Below, piece after piece: positions 17,135 to 24,877 of a stretch of DNA of 58,650 nt; within the stretch, counting starts at the first letter, position 1, and each line of letters starts with the position of its first letter. The position numbers were made by a program, and so were the translations under genes. Under the pieces are notes generated by a model. It ran no database searches. It saw only the letters and a list, made by a program, of their open reading frames with translations, and was not told the DNA's origin. This stretch comes from Anaerolineae bacterium (GTDB taxonomy: Bacteria; Chloroflexota; Anaerolineae; UBA1429), in assembly GCA_007132185.1 (NCBI GenBank), contig SLPC01000188.1, positions 1 through 58,650 on the forward strand, written 5' to 3'.

Positions 17135-17162
17135 ATCATATACGTTTTGGCGGAGTGCGCAA
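17135..17162 (-). promoter_or_regulatory. Candidate promoter for the hydroxyacid dehydrogenase
   Basis: Minus-strand TTGCGC (17157-17162), a 16-bp spacer, TATGAT (17135-17140), about 95 bases before the ATG. Confidence 0.4.
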
Positions 17163-17224
17163 GTGGCCTGGGCACCAGCCGCAATGGTGCTAGAATAGAC
17201 TGACTCAGCTAGCCCGCGCTCCAG

Positions 17225-17253
17225 TTGGCAGCCTCCCCGCCTTACGGTATAGT
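17225..17253 (+). promoter_or_regulatory. Promoter for the AEC transporter gene
   Basis: TTGGCA (17225-17230), a 17-bp spacer, TATAGT (17248-17253), 32 bases before the TTG start. It uses the same two hexamers and spacing as the promoter at 15964-15992. Confidence 0.7.
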
Positions 17254-17285
17254 CTGCGACGAACCATCTATGACAGGAGCCCACC

Positions 17286-18194
17286 TTGCCGCTTGCCTGG
17301 AACATCTTTGCCAATAACGTTCTTCCGGCCTTTGTCGTAATCGGTATCGGCGTGCTCATCGACCGGCGGATGACCGTTGACAAGCGCACCCTTTCGCGGC
17401 TGGCGATCTATATTCTGACGCCCAGCCTGGTGTTCTCGTCCATCGTTCAGTCTGAGGTAGATCCGGCTCAATTCGGGCTCATGATCCTCTATGTTCTGGT
17501 ATTTACGATCGCCATGTGTCTAATCGGGCTGGGCGTTGGACGATTGCTCGGTTGGACGCGCAAGGCCGCTAATGCGCTTGTGCTCAGCATCGCCTTTACC
17601 AACTCGGGCAATCTGGGTCTCTCGATCATTCTATTTACCTTTGGCATCGATGGCTTTGGTCTGGGGGCCGCCTTTTTTGTGGCAACGAACCTGACTACGA
17701 ACACCTTTGCCGCATTCTTTGCCGCCCATGGTCGAGGCACACTCAAACAAACCTTTTTACAGGTGCTCAAGCTCCCGGGAATCTATGCCTTTGTCCTCGC
17801 CCTATTGCTGCGCGGCGGTCCCGAGCTGCCACTGGTCGTCATGCGACCCGTCAGCCTTATTGGACAGGCACAGATCCCCATCATGCTCATGATGTTGGGT
17901 GTGCAGCTCTCGCAGACCGAGTTTGGCCGACAATACAAAGAGATCTCGGTAGGCGTCGGGCTACGCTTGATCGGTGGCGCAGCAGTAGCTATGGTGCTGG
18001 CGCCCCTGATCGGGCTGACCGGTCTGGCGCGCCAGGTCGCCATCGCCCAATCGTCTATGCCGGCCGCGGTAAGCGCGGCTCTCATGGCCATCGAGTTCGA
18101 TGCTGAAGCGGACTATGTGGCCAGTGTGATCTTTTTCTCGACGCTATTCAGTAGCATTACGATGAGCATTCTTCTGACGCTGTTGGTGAGCTAA
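17286..18194 (+). CDS. AEC-family (auxin efflux carrier-like) transporter
   Basis: A 302-residue membrane protein with about ten hydrophobic helices in two half-repeats. It begins at TTG (17286) after AGGAG. Features of the AEC/bile-acid-arsenite superfamily include LPAFVVIGIGVLIDRR at the N-terminus, ILTPSLVFSSIV, and the unwound-helix motif FTNSGNLGLSIILF near residue 105. A second half carries MPAAVSAALMAIEF. Bacterial members export or take up small organic anions such as malate, and the substrate here is unknown. It is followed 33 bases later by the M20 peptidase, so peptide or amino-acid related transport is possible. Confidence 0.85.
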   Translation: MPLAWNIFANNVLPAFVVIGIGVLIDRRMTVDKRTLSRLAIYILTPSLVFSSIVQSEVDPAQFGLMILYVLVFTIAMCLIGLGVGRLLGWTRKAANALVLSIAFTNSGNLGLSIILFTFGIDGFGLGAAFFVATNLTTNTFAAFFAAHGRGTLKQTFLQVLKLPGIYAFVLALLLRGGPELPLVVMRPVSLIGQAQIPIMLMMLGVQLSQTEFGRQYKEISVGVGLRLIGGAAVAMVLAPLIGLTGLARQVAIAQSSMPAAVSAALMAIEFDAEADYVASVIFFSTLFSSITMSILLTLLVS

Positions 18195-18227
18195 CCACAG
18201 CCCCATGAAAGGAAAGGGGAGCGGGCT

Positions 18228-19604
18228 ATGATGGAACCGGAACGCTATCTCGATGAGCATCAGCCGACCTATGTAGAGGAACTGCGGGCCTTTTTGTCCA
18301 TCCCCAGCATCTCGGCGCTGCCTGAATATGCTGGCGACGTGCGTCGTGCCGGAGAGTGGGTGGCAGAGCGCCTGGCGCGTGCGGGCGCAGAACATGTCCA
18401 ACTGATGGAGACGGGCGGGCACCCGGTTGTGTATGGCGATTGGCTGCATGCCCCAGGGCGCCCCACCGTCCTGATCTATGGCCATTTCGACACTCAGCCC
18501 GCCGATCCCCTGGAGCAGTGGGACCATCCCCCCTTTGCGCCCCACATCGACGGCGACCGCATCTATGCGCGTGGTGCCACTGATAACAAGGGCAACATGT
18601 TGGTGCCGATCTTGGCTACCGAGGCTCTGTTGGCGACCCGTCAGGCATTGCCGCTGAACGTCAAATTCCTGTTCGAAGGACAGGAAGAGATCGGCAGTCC
18701 CCAGCTCTCGGCGTTCATCCAGGCCCATCGCGAACTGCTGGACTGCGATCTGGTGATCAACGCGGATATCGGTCAGCATAGCGAGACCCAGCCTGCCCTG
18801 AGTGTGGGGCTGCGGGGCATCTGCGGCCTGCAGCTCGACATGCGTGGCCCCAACCGTGACGTGCATTCGGGCGGCTCTGGCGGAGCGATCCAGAATCCGC
18901 TGCACGCCATGGCGCGGCTCCTGAGCTCGATGCGCAATACCGAGGGCAAGATCATGGTGCAAGGATTCTATGCCGATGTGCGGCCGCTAAGCGATGAGGA
19001 GAGGGATACCATTGCGGCGGTCCCCTACGATGAGCAAGAGTACATGGCCGGCCTGGGCATCGCCGAGTTCTATGGCGAGCCCGGCTACACCACGCGCGAG
19101 CGGACCTGGGCACGCCCAACGCTGGAGGTCAACGGCCTGTGGGGAGGGTTTATCGGCGAGGGTACCAAGACCGTGATCCCCAGCGAGGCCCATGCAAAGA
19201 TCACCTGCCGTTTGGTGCCCGATCAGGACCCGGCGCAGATCATGGAGGCGATCCGCCAGCATGTGGCCCGCCACACGCCGCCGGGGGTTACCATCGCCGT
19301 CAGCAGCGCCGACGAGGGCTCGCGGGCCTATCTGGTGCCGGCGGACCACCCGGGTCTGCGCATCGCCGGAGAGGTATTATCGGCGCTCTATGGCCGTGAG
19401 CCTTACCTGGAGCGCACGGGCGGCAGTGTGCCCATCATGAGCTTTTTCCTCGAGCATCTGGGCGCCTATGCCGTGAACTTTGGTTTTGGGCTGCCCGATG
19501 AGAATGTCCATTCGCCCAACGAGTTCTACCGCCTCTCCAGCTTCCGCCGTGGGCAGGGCGCCTTCCTGGTGCTGCTGGAGCGATTGGCTGAGGAGAAACT
19601 GTAA
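18228..19604 (+). CDS. M20-family metallopeptidase (dipeptidase-like)
   Basis: A cytoplasmic di-zinc peptidase of 458 residues in the M20 (ArgE/DapE/CPG2/carnosinase-like) group. Metal ligands are visible: His86 and Asp88 in YGHFDTQPADP, the bridging Asp119 in GATDNKG, and the Glu153-Glu154 pair (GQEEIGSP) holding the catalytic base. The lid/dimerisation domain contains GPNRDVHSGGSGG and the C-terminus GFGLPDENVHSPNE with the last histidine ligand. Length and motifs match the dipeptidase subgroup. The ATG is preceded by AAGGGGAG. Probably co-transcribed with the AEC gene. Confidence 0.93.
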   Translation: MMEPERYLDEHQPTYVEELRAFLSIPSISALPEYAGDVRRAGEWVAERLARAGAEHVQLMETGGHPVVYGDWLHAPGRPTVLIYGHFDTQPADPLEQWDHPPFAPHIDGDRIYARGATDNKGNMLVPILATEALLATRQALPLNVKFLFEGQEEIGSPQLSAFIQAHRELLDCDLVINADIGQHSETQPALSVGLRGICGLQLDMRGPNRDVHSGGSGGAIQNPLHAMARLLSSMRNTEGKIMVQGFYADVRPLSDEERDTIAAVPYDEQEYMAGLGIAEFYGEPGYTTRERTWARPTLEVNGLWGGFIGEGTKTVIPSEAHAKITCRLVPDQDPAQIMEAIRQHVARHTPPGVTIAVSSADEGSRAYLVPADHPGLRIAGEVLSALYGREPYLERTGGSVPIMSFFLEHLGAYAVNFGFGLPDENVHSPNEFYRLSSFRRGQGAFLVLLERLAEEKL

Positions 19605-19654
19605 GGGACGCTAGCGACCGCCAGATGCCCCTGCGGCGTGCGCGTCGAACGCAC

Positions 19655-19694
19655 CAGGTATAGGGGTAGGCACAAGAGCCTACCCCTATACCTG
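19655..19694. repeat. Perfect 17-bp inverted repeat (hairpin) between convergent genes
   Basis: CAGGTATAGGGGTAGGC (19655-19671) is followed by a 6-base loop and its exact reverse complement (19678-19694). It lies between the converging M20 peptidase and Eis-like genes and could serve as a bidirectional terminator, but there is no T run on either side. The next 60 bases hold GC-rich repeats (ACGGGGGAATGCCC and CGTGGGGGAACCCCC) that also self-pair. It may be part of a small palindromic element. Confidence 0.75.
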
Positions 19695-19762
19695 TCTGCC
19701 CACCGCCCGTAGGTATCCACGGGGGAATGCCCCAGGTGCGTTCCACATCGTGGGGGAACCCC

Positions 19763-20995
19763 CTACAGGGGCCAGTCTACATGGGGCTCGGGCAGACGCA
19801 GAACTCTGTCGAGGGCGTCAATCAGGCTACCGGGGCCGCGCAGGCCGTCGCTGACGGCCAGGCCGCTGGCGGGTCGCACGCCCAGCCAGAGCCGGCTAAA
19901 GGCATTCACGGTAGCCTCTAGCGTGGGCAAGGCGGGATCGTGCCCAGGGCACGCCGATGAGGTCTCGGCCAGCGCGATGACATAGTCGCCCGCGACGCCT
20001 CGCCAGGGTGCATCCTCGGGCAGGTAATCGGCAATGGGGTCGGTGAGTGCAAGGTTAAAGGCCAGCGCATCGCCACAGACCGTGGTGGCTGCCAGGCAGC
20101 GCTCCATGTCCAGGATGCGGCACTGCCACCAGGCGCTGCCCCGGACGCCCGTCTCCCAGTTGGTGTGCCGGGTCATGCGCGATTGCTTGAACGGTTGCTC
20201 TACCAGGTCCTGAAACATTATATGCGCCGGTTCCTGCATAGTGACACGCAGCACCTGATCGCCCAGGGATTTGATGACGCCGAGGAGGTCCAGAAACTGC
20301 TCTCCGGTCTGGTAAGCCATCCAGCGCACATGGTACGGTCCCCGGCCTGCGTTCTCTGCCAGCAACCAGACATAGTGAGAGATGGCATCGTCTGGTCCAT
20401 CACAAAAGCCCAGCCCAAAGCCTTTTGGCCCATCTTCGAGGGTCTCTGCGCGGGTGATGATCGCGGGCGTCAGGCTGACCGCGCCGTGGCCAAGGCGACG
20501 TCGGAGGCGGGCCTGGTGCAGTTTCTTCCAGTCTTCTGCGGCAAACCGTTTTGGAATGCGTGGGCGGCCCTGTATCATGAGGCGAGCCGGATCAAAGCTG
20601 ATCTGATGTTCGTAGCTGCCGGTACCCATGCCCAAGCGATTGTAAAAGCCCTGCTCGAACATGCCCAAACCGGCGATGGCATCGCCTGCAGCGGCCCGTT
20701 CGGCGATGGCGCGGGCCGTGAGCCGCGTGGCAAACCCCTGCCGGCGCACGACACGGCTGGTGGCCACAGCAGCGACGGCGCACAGAGGCAGCATGTCATC
20801 TAGATACCGCGCCGTGCCGGGTGCGGTCAATACCAGACACTCGGCCTGGCCGTTCACCTCGGCCACATGGGCCTGGATCGCTCCGATATAGAGATCGATA
20901 ATCTCCTCCTGGCCCGGGCGCAGCCAGCCGATCTCGCGCCAGATGCGCCGCACGGCATCCTGGTCGCGCTCTGGATCATATGCGCGAAAGAGCAT
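19763..20995 (-). CDS. Eis-like GNAT N-acetyltransferase
   Basis: A 410-residue protein with the Eis layout: an N-terminal GNAT domain, a second degenerate GNAT domain and a C-terminal sterol-carrier-like domain. The N-terminal domain shows VVRRQGFATRLTARAIAERAAAGDAIAGLGMFEQGFYNRLGMGTGSYE, in which the acetyl-CoA-binding R/Q-x-x-G-x-A block is clear. The Eis family transfers acetyl groups to amines (aminoglycosides, lysines, polyamines). I choose the ATG at 20995 after AGGACAGAG. An upstream in-frame ATG would overlap the promoter. No partner genes lie beside it. Confidence 0.85.
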   Translation of the reverse strand: MLFRAYDPERDQDAVRRIWREIGWLRPGQEEIIDLYIGAIQAHVAEVNGQAECLVLTAPGTARYLDDMLPLCAVAAVATSRVVRRQGFATRLTARAIAERAAAGDAIAGLGMFEQGFYNRLGMGTGSYEHQISFDPARLMIQGRPRIPKRFAAEDWKKLHQARLRRRLGHGAVSLTPAIITRAETLEDGPKGFGLGFCDGPDDAISHYVWLLAENAGRGPYHVRWMAYQTGEQFLDLLGVIKSLGDQVLRVTMQEPAHIMFQDLVEQPFKQSRMTRHTNWETGVRGSAWWQCRILDMERCLAATTVCGDALAFNLALTDPIADYLPEDAPWRGVAGDYVIALAETSSACPGHDPALPTLEATVNAFSRLWLGVRPASGLAVSDGLRGPGSLIDALDRVLRLPEPHVDWPL

Positions 20996-21031
20996 GTCTC
21001 TGTCCTTTCCCTGGGTCACTTGCCAACCGGA

Positions 21032-21060
21032 ATTGTACCGATAGGCAGCTCCTCTGTCCA
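21032..21060 (-). promoter_or_regulatory. Promoter for the Eis-like gene
   Basis: Minus-strand TGGACA (21055-21060), a 17-bp spacer, TACAAT (21032-21037), 36 bases before the ATG. Confidence 0.6.
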
Positions 21061-21105
21061 ACGAGGTTGCGCTGGCCAAGCGTCTCGGTCAGGCAGGGTG
21101 ACGGT

Positions 21106-21134
21106 TTGACGTGGCTGCATAGGGTTTCTACAAT
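21106..21134 (+). promoter_or_regulatory. Promoter for the URO-D-like/purO genes
   Basis: TTGACG (21106-21111), a 17-bp spacer, TACAAT (21129-21134), 36 bases before the ATG at 21171. It is one of the best consensus matches in the window. Confidence 0.7.
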
Positions 21135-21170
21135 GCGACCACGGAACTGGACGGGCAATGAGGTGGAAAA

Positions 21171-22229
21171 ATGGCTCGTGAAACAATGACCTCCCGAGAG
21201 CGGTGGCAGGCTGTTCTGCAGCGCCGCACGCCAGACCGGATGCCGATGGACTATTGGGCCACCGAGGAGGCCGATGCTCTACTCAAGGGGCACCTGGGCG
21301 TCGCGGATGACCGGGCGCTCTTGGAGCGACTGCACATCGATCGGCCATTTACCGTCACGCCCGAATATGTGGGCCCTACCGTCCCCGATGACCGGGATGT
21401 CTTTGGGATCACGTACCGCGATGTGGACTATGGCGGGGGCGTTTACCGCGAGGCGGTGACCAACCCGCTGGCGGCGTATGGCAGCATCGACGAGATCGAG
21501 GCCAACTATGTCTGGCCGGACCCCGATTGGTGGCGCTATGACCATCTGCCTGCCCAGATCGTGGGCCATGAAAAGGAGCCGCTGCGGGGCGGCGGCTCGG
21601 AGCCCTTTTTGGTCTACAAGAACCTGCGGGGTCAGGAGCAGGCATTCATGGACCTGCTCCTCAATCCCGAGATCGTTCACTTTTGTCTCGACAAGCTGTT
21701 TGACCTGGCATATCAGAACACGCTCCGCATCTATGAGGCGATCCCGGGCCAGGTGATGATCACCTATGTGGCCGAGGACATGGGCAGCCAGGAGAGCCTG
21801 CTCTTTTCGCCCAAGCAGATCCACGAGTTCTTGCTGCCACGCATGCAGCGCATGATGGACTTGGCCCACGAGGCCGGCGCCCATGTCTTTTTCCACAGCG
21901 ACGGCGCCGTCCGTCCCATCCTGCCCGACCTGATCGCCGCTGGGATCGATCTGCTCAACCCGATCCAGTGGCGCTGCCAGGGCATGGAGCGCGAGGCCCT
22001 CAAGCGTGATTTTGGAGATCAGGTGGTGCTTCACGGCGGCGTCGACAACCAGTATACCCTGGCCTTTGGCACAGTGGACGAGGTGCGCCAGGAGGTGCTG
22101 GACAACATCCGCATCCTGGGCGCGGGGGGAGGCTATGTGCTCGCCCCGTGCCACAACATCCAGGCCATCAGCCCGCCCGAGAATATCGTCGCCATGTACG
22201 AGACGGGCTATGAGCACGGCTGGCTGTAG
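21171..22229 (+). CDS. Uroporphyrinogen-decarboxylase-family protein (methyltransferase-like)
   Basis: A 352-residue protein of the URO-D fold. Members outside haem synthesis (MtaA, CmuA and many uncharacterised anaerobe proteins) transfer methyl groups to or from corrinoids or coenzyme M. Family traits seen are the N-terminal MTSRERWQAVLQRRTPDRMPMDYW, the mid-region VFFHSDGAVRPILPDLIAAGIDLLNPIQ, and the C-terminal VLHGGVDNQYTLAFGT and GYVLAPCHNIQAISPPENI. The His-x-Cys-type zinc site region (APCHNIQ) is typical of the methyltransferase-like branch. True HemE carries a different N-terminal arginine motif. No corrinoid protein is adjacent. Confidence 0.8.
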   Translation: MARETMTSRERWQAVLQRRTPDRMPMDYWATEEADALLKGHLGVADDRALLERLHIDRPFTVTPEYVGPTVPDDRDVFGITYRDVDYGGGVYREAVTNPLAAYGSIDEIEANYVWPDPDWWRYDHLPAQIVGHEKEPLRGGGSEPFLVYKNLRGQEQAFMDLLLNPEIVHFCLDKLFDLAYQNTLRIYEAIPGQVMITYVAEDMGSQESLLFSPKQIHEFLLPRMQRMMDLAHEAGAHVFFHSDGAVRPILPDLIAAGIDLLNPIQWRCQGMEREALKRDFGDQVVLHGGVDNQYTLAFGTVDEVRQEVLDNIRILGAGGGYVLAPCHNIQAISPPENIVAMYETGYEHGWL

Positions 22230-22261
22230 CATCTCTACGCATTCTTACAAGGAAGGATCGT

Positions 22262-22864
22262 ATGTACATCGGAAGGTTTGTTGTGCTGGGCATCACGCAA
22301 CGTGGGCAACGGTTTCTGGGCTATCGCGTGTCATCCCGCTCCTTTCCCGATCGCCGCATCGTGGCGCGCGAGGATCGGGCGGCGGTGCTGCCTACCGAGG
22401 ATGCGGCGCCCAGCGACAACCCCTATATCGCCTACAACTGCCTGCGCACCAGCGGCGATACCGTGGTGGTGGCCAACGGGAGCCATGTCGACCCGATCAT
22501 CGACAAGGTGAGGGCAGGATTCCCGTTGCGCGATGCCATGGCGCTCTCGCTATTGGCCCTCGACTATGAGCACGATGACTATAGCACGCCCCGCATCGTG
22601 GCCGGCTGGGAGCGCGAGGCGGGCTATCTGGGGATCGTGACACCGGAAAAGCTCGTGGTGCGCGCCATCCCTCTCGAGCCAGGTGAGGCGCGGCTGATCG
22701 CGACCTATGAGCTCACCGAAGCGACCGAGCTCGTGTTCGAGGGTGTGACGGCTGAGGCGCTGGCAGAGGCGGTGTATCATGCTCCCTACGAGCATCCTGT
22801 GGCGGCGCTGGCGACTGTCGTGGAGGACACAGTTTCGATGGCTGTCATTGGCCCGGAGGCGTAA
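22262..22864 (+). CDS. purO: Archaeal-type IMP cyclohydrolase PurO
   Basis: The last step of purine synthesis, closing FAICAR to IMP. The 200-residue protein starts MYIGRFVVLG and contains YRVSSRSFPDR, NPYIAYNC and AMALSLLALDYEHDDYSTPRI. I recognise these as the PurO family first described in methanogenic archaea and structurally related to Ntn hydrolases. Bacteria usually use the C-terminal half of PurH instead. The ATG follows AAGGAAGG, 32 bases after the URO-D-like gene. No other purine gene is in the window, so whether it acts alone or replaces PurH is unknown. Confidence 0.82.
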   Translation: MYIGRFVVLGITQRGQRFLGYRVSSRSFPDRRIVAREDRAAVLPTEDAAPSDNPYIAYNCLRTSGDTVVVANGSHVDPIIDKVRAGFPLRDAMALSLLALDYEHDDYSTPRIVAGWEREAGYLGIVTPEKLVVRAIPLEPGEARLIATYELTEATELVFEGVTAEALAEAVYHAPYEHPVAALATVVEDTVSMAVIGPEA

Positions 22865-22891
22865 GCGCTACGCATTGGGCCAAGCCGGGTT

Positions 22892-22919
22892 TTGCGCTGG
22901 ATTTCCGGCATGTTATACT
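22892..22919 (+). promoter_or_regulatory. Promoter for the CarD-like gene
   Basis: TTGCGC (22892-22897), a 16-bp spacer, TATACT (22914-22919) with an extended -10 TG at 22911-22912. The leader to the ATG is about 140 bases. Confidence 0.6.
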
Positions 22920-23067
22920 AGAGACGTCCGTTTCTTACCAAACTGGAATCTATAGCCTCTGCGGCAGACCCATACTCGTGTGCGTCAATATCACCAGACT
23001 GCATTGAGGCGATCCGGCGTCGCGCCGAGCTTGTGAGGTCGGCTGCAGGATACGGGAGGCGACAGTA

Positions 23068-23577
23068 ATGTTTCTCAAAGGCAGCAAGGTCGTTCATCCG
23101 TTCTATGGGGCGGGCACCATTGTCGAGATACAGGAAAAGAGCATTGGCGAATCATCCCACGCCTACTATATCATCGACACGGTGTCGCGCCCCATGCAGC
23201 TTATGGTGCCCGTAAATCGCGCCGAAGATGTCAACCTGCGCCCCGTGGCGCCTGCGCCCGAGTTGCGCAACGATCTCGAGATCTGTTGTGCGCCCCCTGC
23301 CGCTTCCGAAATCAGCAAGGACCTGCGCGCACGGCAGGCCAAGATGCGCGAGCAGCTCAAGTCAGGGGCCTTTGACCAGATCGCCAACGTCACGCGGGTG
23401 CTCTATTTCATGAGCACCCGCCGCCCCCTGGGGACGGTGGACCGCCAGTTGCTGGAGCAGGGCAAAGACCTGCTGGCCGGCGAGCTGGCGCTGGCCTCCT
23501 GTGTGGATGTAGACCAGGCCAAGCAAGAGGTCGAGGATCGGCTCATGGCCATGCTCGACGCCCTGGAAGAAGAGTAG
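23068..23577 (+). CDS. CarD/TRCF-type RNA polymerase-binding regulator
   Basis: A 169-residue protein. Residues 1-65 (FLKGSKVVHPFYGAGTIVEIQEK ... YYIID ... LMVPVNRAEDVNLRPV) form the Tudor-like RNA-polymerase-interacting domain of CarD and Mfd. Residues 75-169 are helical, as in the DNA-contacting domain of CarD (KDLRARQAKMREQLKSGAFDQIANVTRVLYF). CarD stabilises open promoter complexes in mycobacteria and other bacteria. It has its own promoter, a GGGAGG ribosome-binding site and a strong terminator, so it is a single-gene unit. Confidence 0.9.
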   Translation: MFLKGSKVVHPFYGAGTIVEIQEKSIGESSHAYYIIDTVSRPMQLMVPVNRAEDVNLRPVAPAPELRNDLEICCAPPAASEISKDLRARQAKMREQLKSGAFDQIANVTRVLYFMSTRRPLGTVDRQLLEQGKDLLAGELALASCVDVDQAKQEVEDRLMAMLDALEEE

Positions 23578-23590
23578 CTCGCCTGATCAG

Positions 23591-23624
23591 AATCCCGCGC
23601 TTGCCCAAGGAGCGCGGGATTTTT
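23591..23624 (+). terminator. Intrinsic terminator after the CarD-like gene
   Basis: AATCCCGCGCT (23591-23601) pairs perfectly with AGCGCGGGATT (23611-23621) around a 9-base loop and runs into a T tract. A textbook rho-independent terminator starting 14 bases after the stop codon. Confidence 0.9.
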
Positions 23625-23717
23625 CGTGTCGGGAGCGCTGAGCATCAGACCCATCAATCCCTGGTCGGTCCGACGCTCCTTTGCCTCAGGCTCACAAAGG
23701 GCTGGCGTCTACCGCGC

Positions 23718-24077
23718 TCAACCCGCCTTACGCGCTATGGGCCGCTTGAGCAGGCCCACGACAACGCCGACGATCACGCCAAAGAGCACCGCCGCCCGCA
23801 GGTCGAATAGCACCGTGGCATCGCCGCTGATCTGTCCGGCGATGGCGACGCCGACGCTGCCCTCTTCCACTCTGACGCTGTCGGCCACGGCGACGGCGAT
23901 GCCACCCTTTTTCACCGTCACCATGTCGCTGGTGGCCAGGGCGATACCACCCTGGTTCACCTCGATGTAGCGCGCCTCGGCGTGTTGGATCTGGCCATGG
24001 GAGAACTGGAGCTCTCTTGCCTGCACCTGGTTGGGTGGCGTTTCCGGTGTCGTGTGTATCTGGCTGTCACTTGTCAT
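23718..24077 (-). CDS. Small repeat protein with a C-terminal membrane helix (beta-solenoid-like)
   Basis: A 119-residue protein I do not recognise by name. The ATG at 24077 is chosen because the upstream alternative is highly polar and unlike a start. After a Gln/Thr/Pro-rich N-terminus of about 40 residues come at least three repeats of about 16 residues, each with the core x-G-G-I-A-x-A-x-(S/A)-D-x-V-x-V. The sequence then turns to SGDATVLFDLRAAVLFGVIVGVVVGLL, a single hydrophobic helix near residues 93-112. The repeat spacing and alternating hydrophobic residues suggest a short beta-solenoid tethered to the membrane by its C-terminus. It is probably a tail-anchored or assembling protein. 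Confidence 0.55.
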   Translation of the reverse strand: MTSDSQIHTTPETPPNQVQARELQFSHGQIQHAEARYIEVNQGGIALATSDMVTVKKGGIAVAVADSVRVEEGSVGVAIAGQISGDATVLFDLRAAVLFGVIVGVVVGLLKRPIARKAG

Positions 24078-24161
24078 AATAGAATTGCTCTCTTTCTGTC
24101 TCGACTGTTGCTCTGACCCAGGCCGAGACATGGGTCATGGTGGCGGCCAAGGCGCCGCTTG

Positions 24162-24257
24162 TTACGCCGCCGCGAACATGGTCGTCACCCAACGGTAACA
24201 GATGTCGCCCGATGCCCCCCGGTACCGCCTGTACAAACCGACGGCTCGACTCTGCTC
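24162..24257 (-). pseudogene. Remnant of a second sulfatase 3' end
   Basis: Directly after the DinB-like stop codon, and in its reading frame, the minus strand encodes LYRRYRGASGDICYRWVTTM followed by F-A-A-A and a stop. The intact sulfatase ends LYDHLVASGDNFYHWMTTMF-E-V-A. The nucleotide sequence is also similar over about 75 bases (24162-24236 against the start of 24878 onward). I read this as the decayed C-terminus of a duplicated sulfatase whose body was lost, leaving the DinB gene between two sulfatase ends. Confidence 0.7.
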
Positions 24258-24806
24258 TCAGGCCCAATACTGGCGCGGCCAGTTGTCGTCGGCCAGGCCA
24301 AGGGCGCCGCGCAGGAGCCAGATCTGCCGGATGTGCGACATGGTATGGTAAATCGTGCGCATGTAAAAGTCGGCCCGTACCCTCTTGGGCAGGGGCAGGT
24401 CAAGCGGTTCTGCAGGCCATTCGGCGTCAACGCCATCCAGGATCTCGAAAACCCGCTCAGTGATCTGGTGCAGCAGCGACAACAGCTCTGCCTTGGAGGG
24501 GAATGAGGCTCCCGGATAAGGACGGGGCCGCGGACTGCCGCGCCACAACTCCCACTGCGCCGCAGGATCAAAGCGCCGTTCTCCCGTCTGAACTCCTATT
24601 GCGTTAGCATCCAGATTATCCAGACAGTGCATCAGAATCCATGCGATATTATTGCGCCCGGGAACAGGAAAAGCTACGAGCTGATCGTCAGACAGGTCGT
24701 AAAAAGCTTCCTCAAGGGCTGTGAGGGCCTCATCGAGACCGATCATGATCGCTTGCCTGAGATCGGTTTCTCGAGCGTTCCTGATTCCGCGTTCTCGGAT
24801 GTTCAT
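24258..24806 (-). CDS. DinB-like (DUF664/YfiT-type) putative metal-dependent protein
   Basis: A 182-residue four-helix-bundle protein of the DinB superfamily. Histidines in the expected helices are visible: ILMHCLDNLD near residue 65 and IYHTMSHIRQIWLLRG near residue 155. These would form a metal site. Members include thiol transferases (mycothiol- or bacillithiol-dependent) and damage-inducible proteins of unknown reaction. The ATG at 24806 follows AAGGAG. It is 71 bases downstream of the sulfatase. Confidence 0.8.
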   Translation of the reverse strand: MNIRERGIRNARETDLRQAIMIGLDEALTALEEAFYDLSDDQLVAFPVPGRNNIAWILMHCLDNLDANAIGVQTGERRFDPAAQWELWRGSPRPRPYPGASFPSKAELLSLLHQITERVFEILDGVDAEWPAEPLDLPLPKRVRADFYMRTIYHTMSHIRQIWLLRGALGLADDNWPRQYWA

Positions 24807-24877
24807 GACAGCTCCTTTCCGAGCCGGGGAGCCCCGTTGGGCATGCTTGTCTCGTACCACCCAGCGTAACGGGACTC

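Noticed and set aside
21279-22232. A 317-codon minus-strand frame
   Set aside because: Antisense to the URO-D-like gene, with shadow-like composition.
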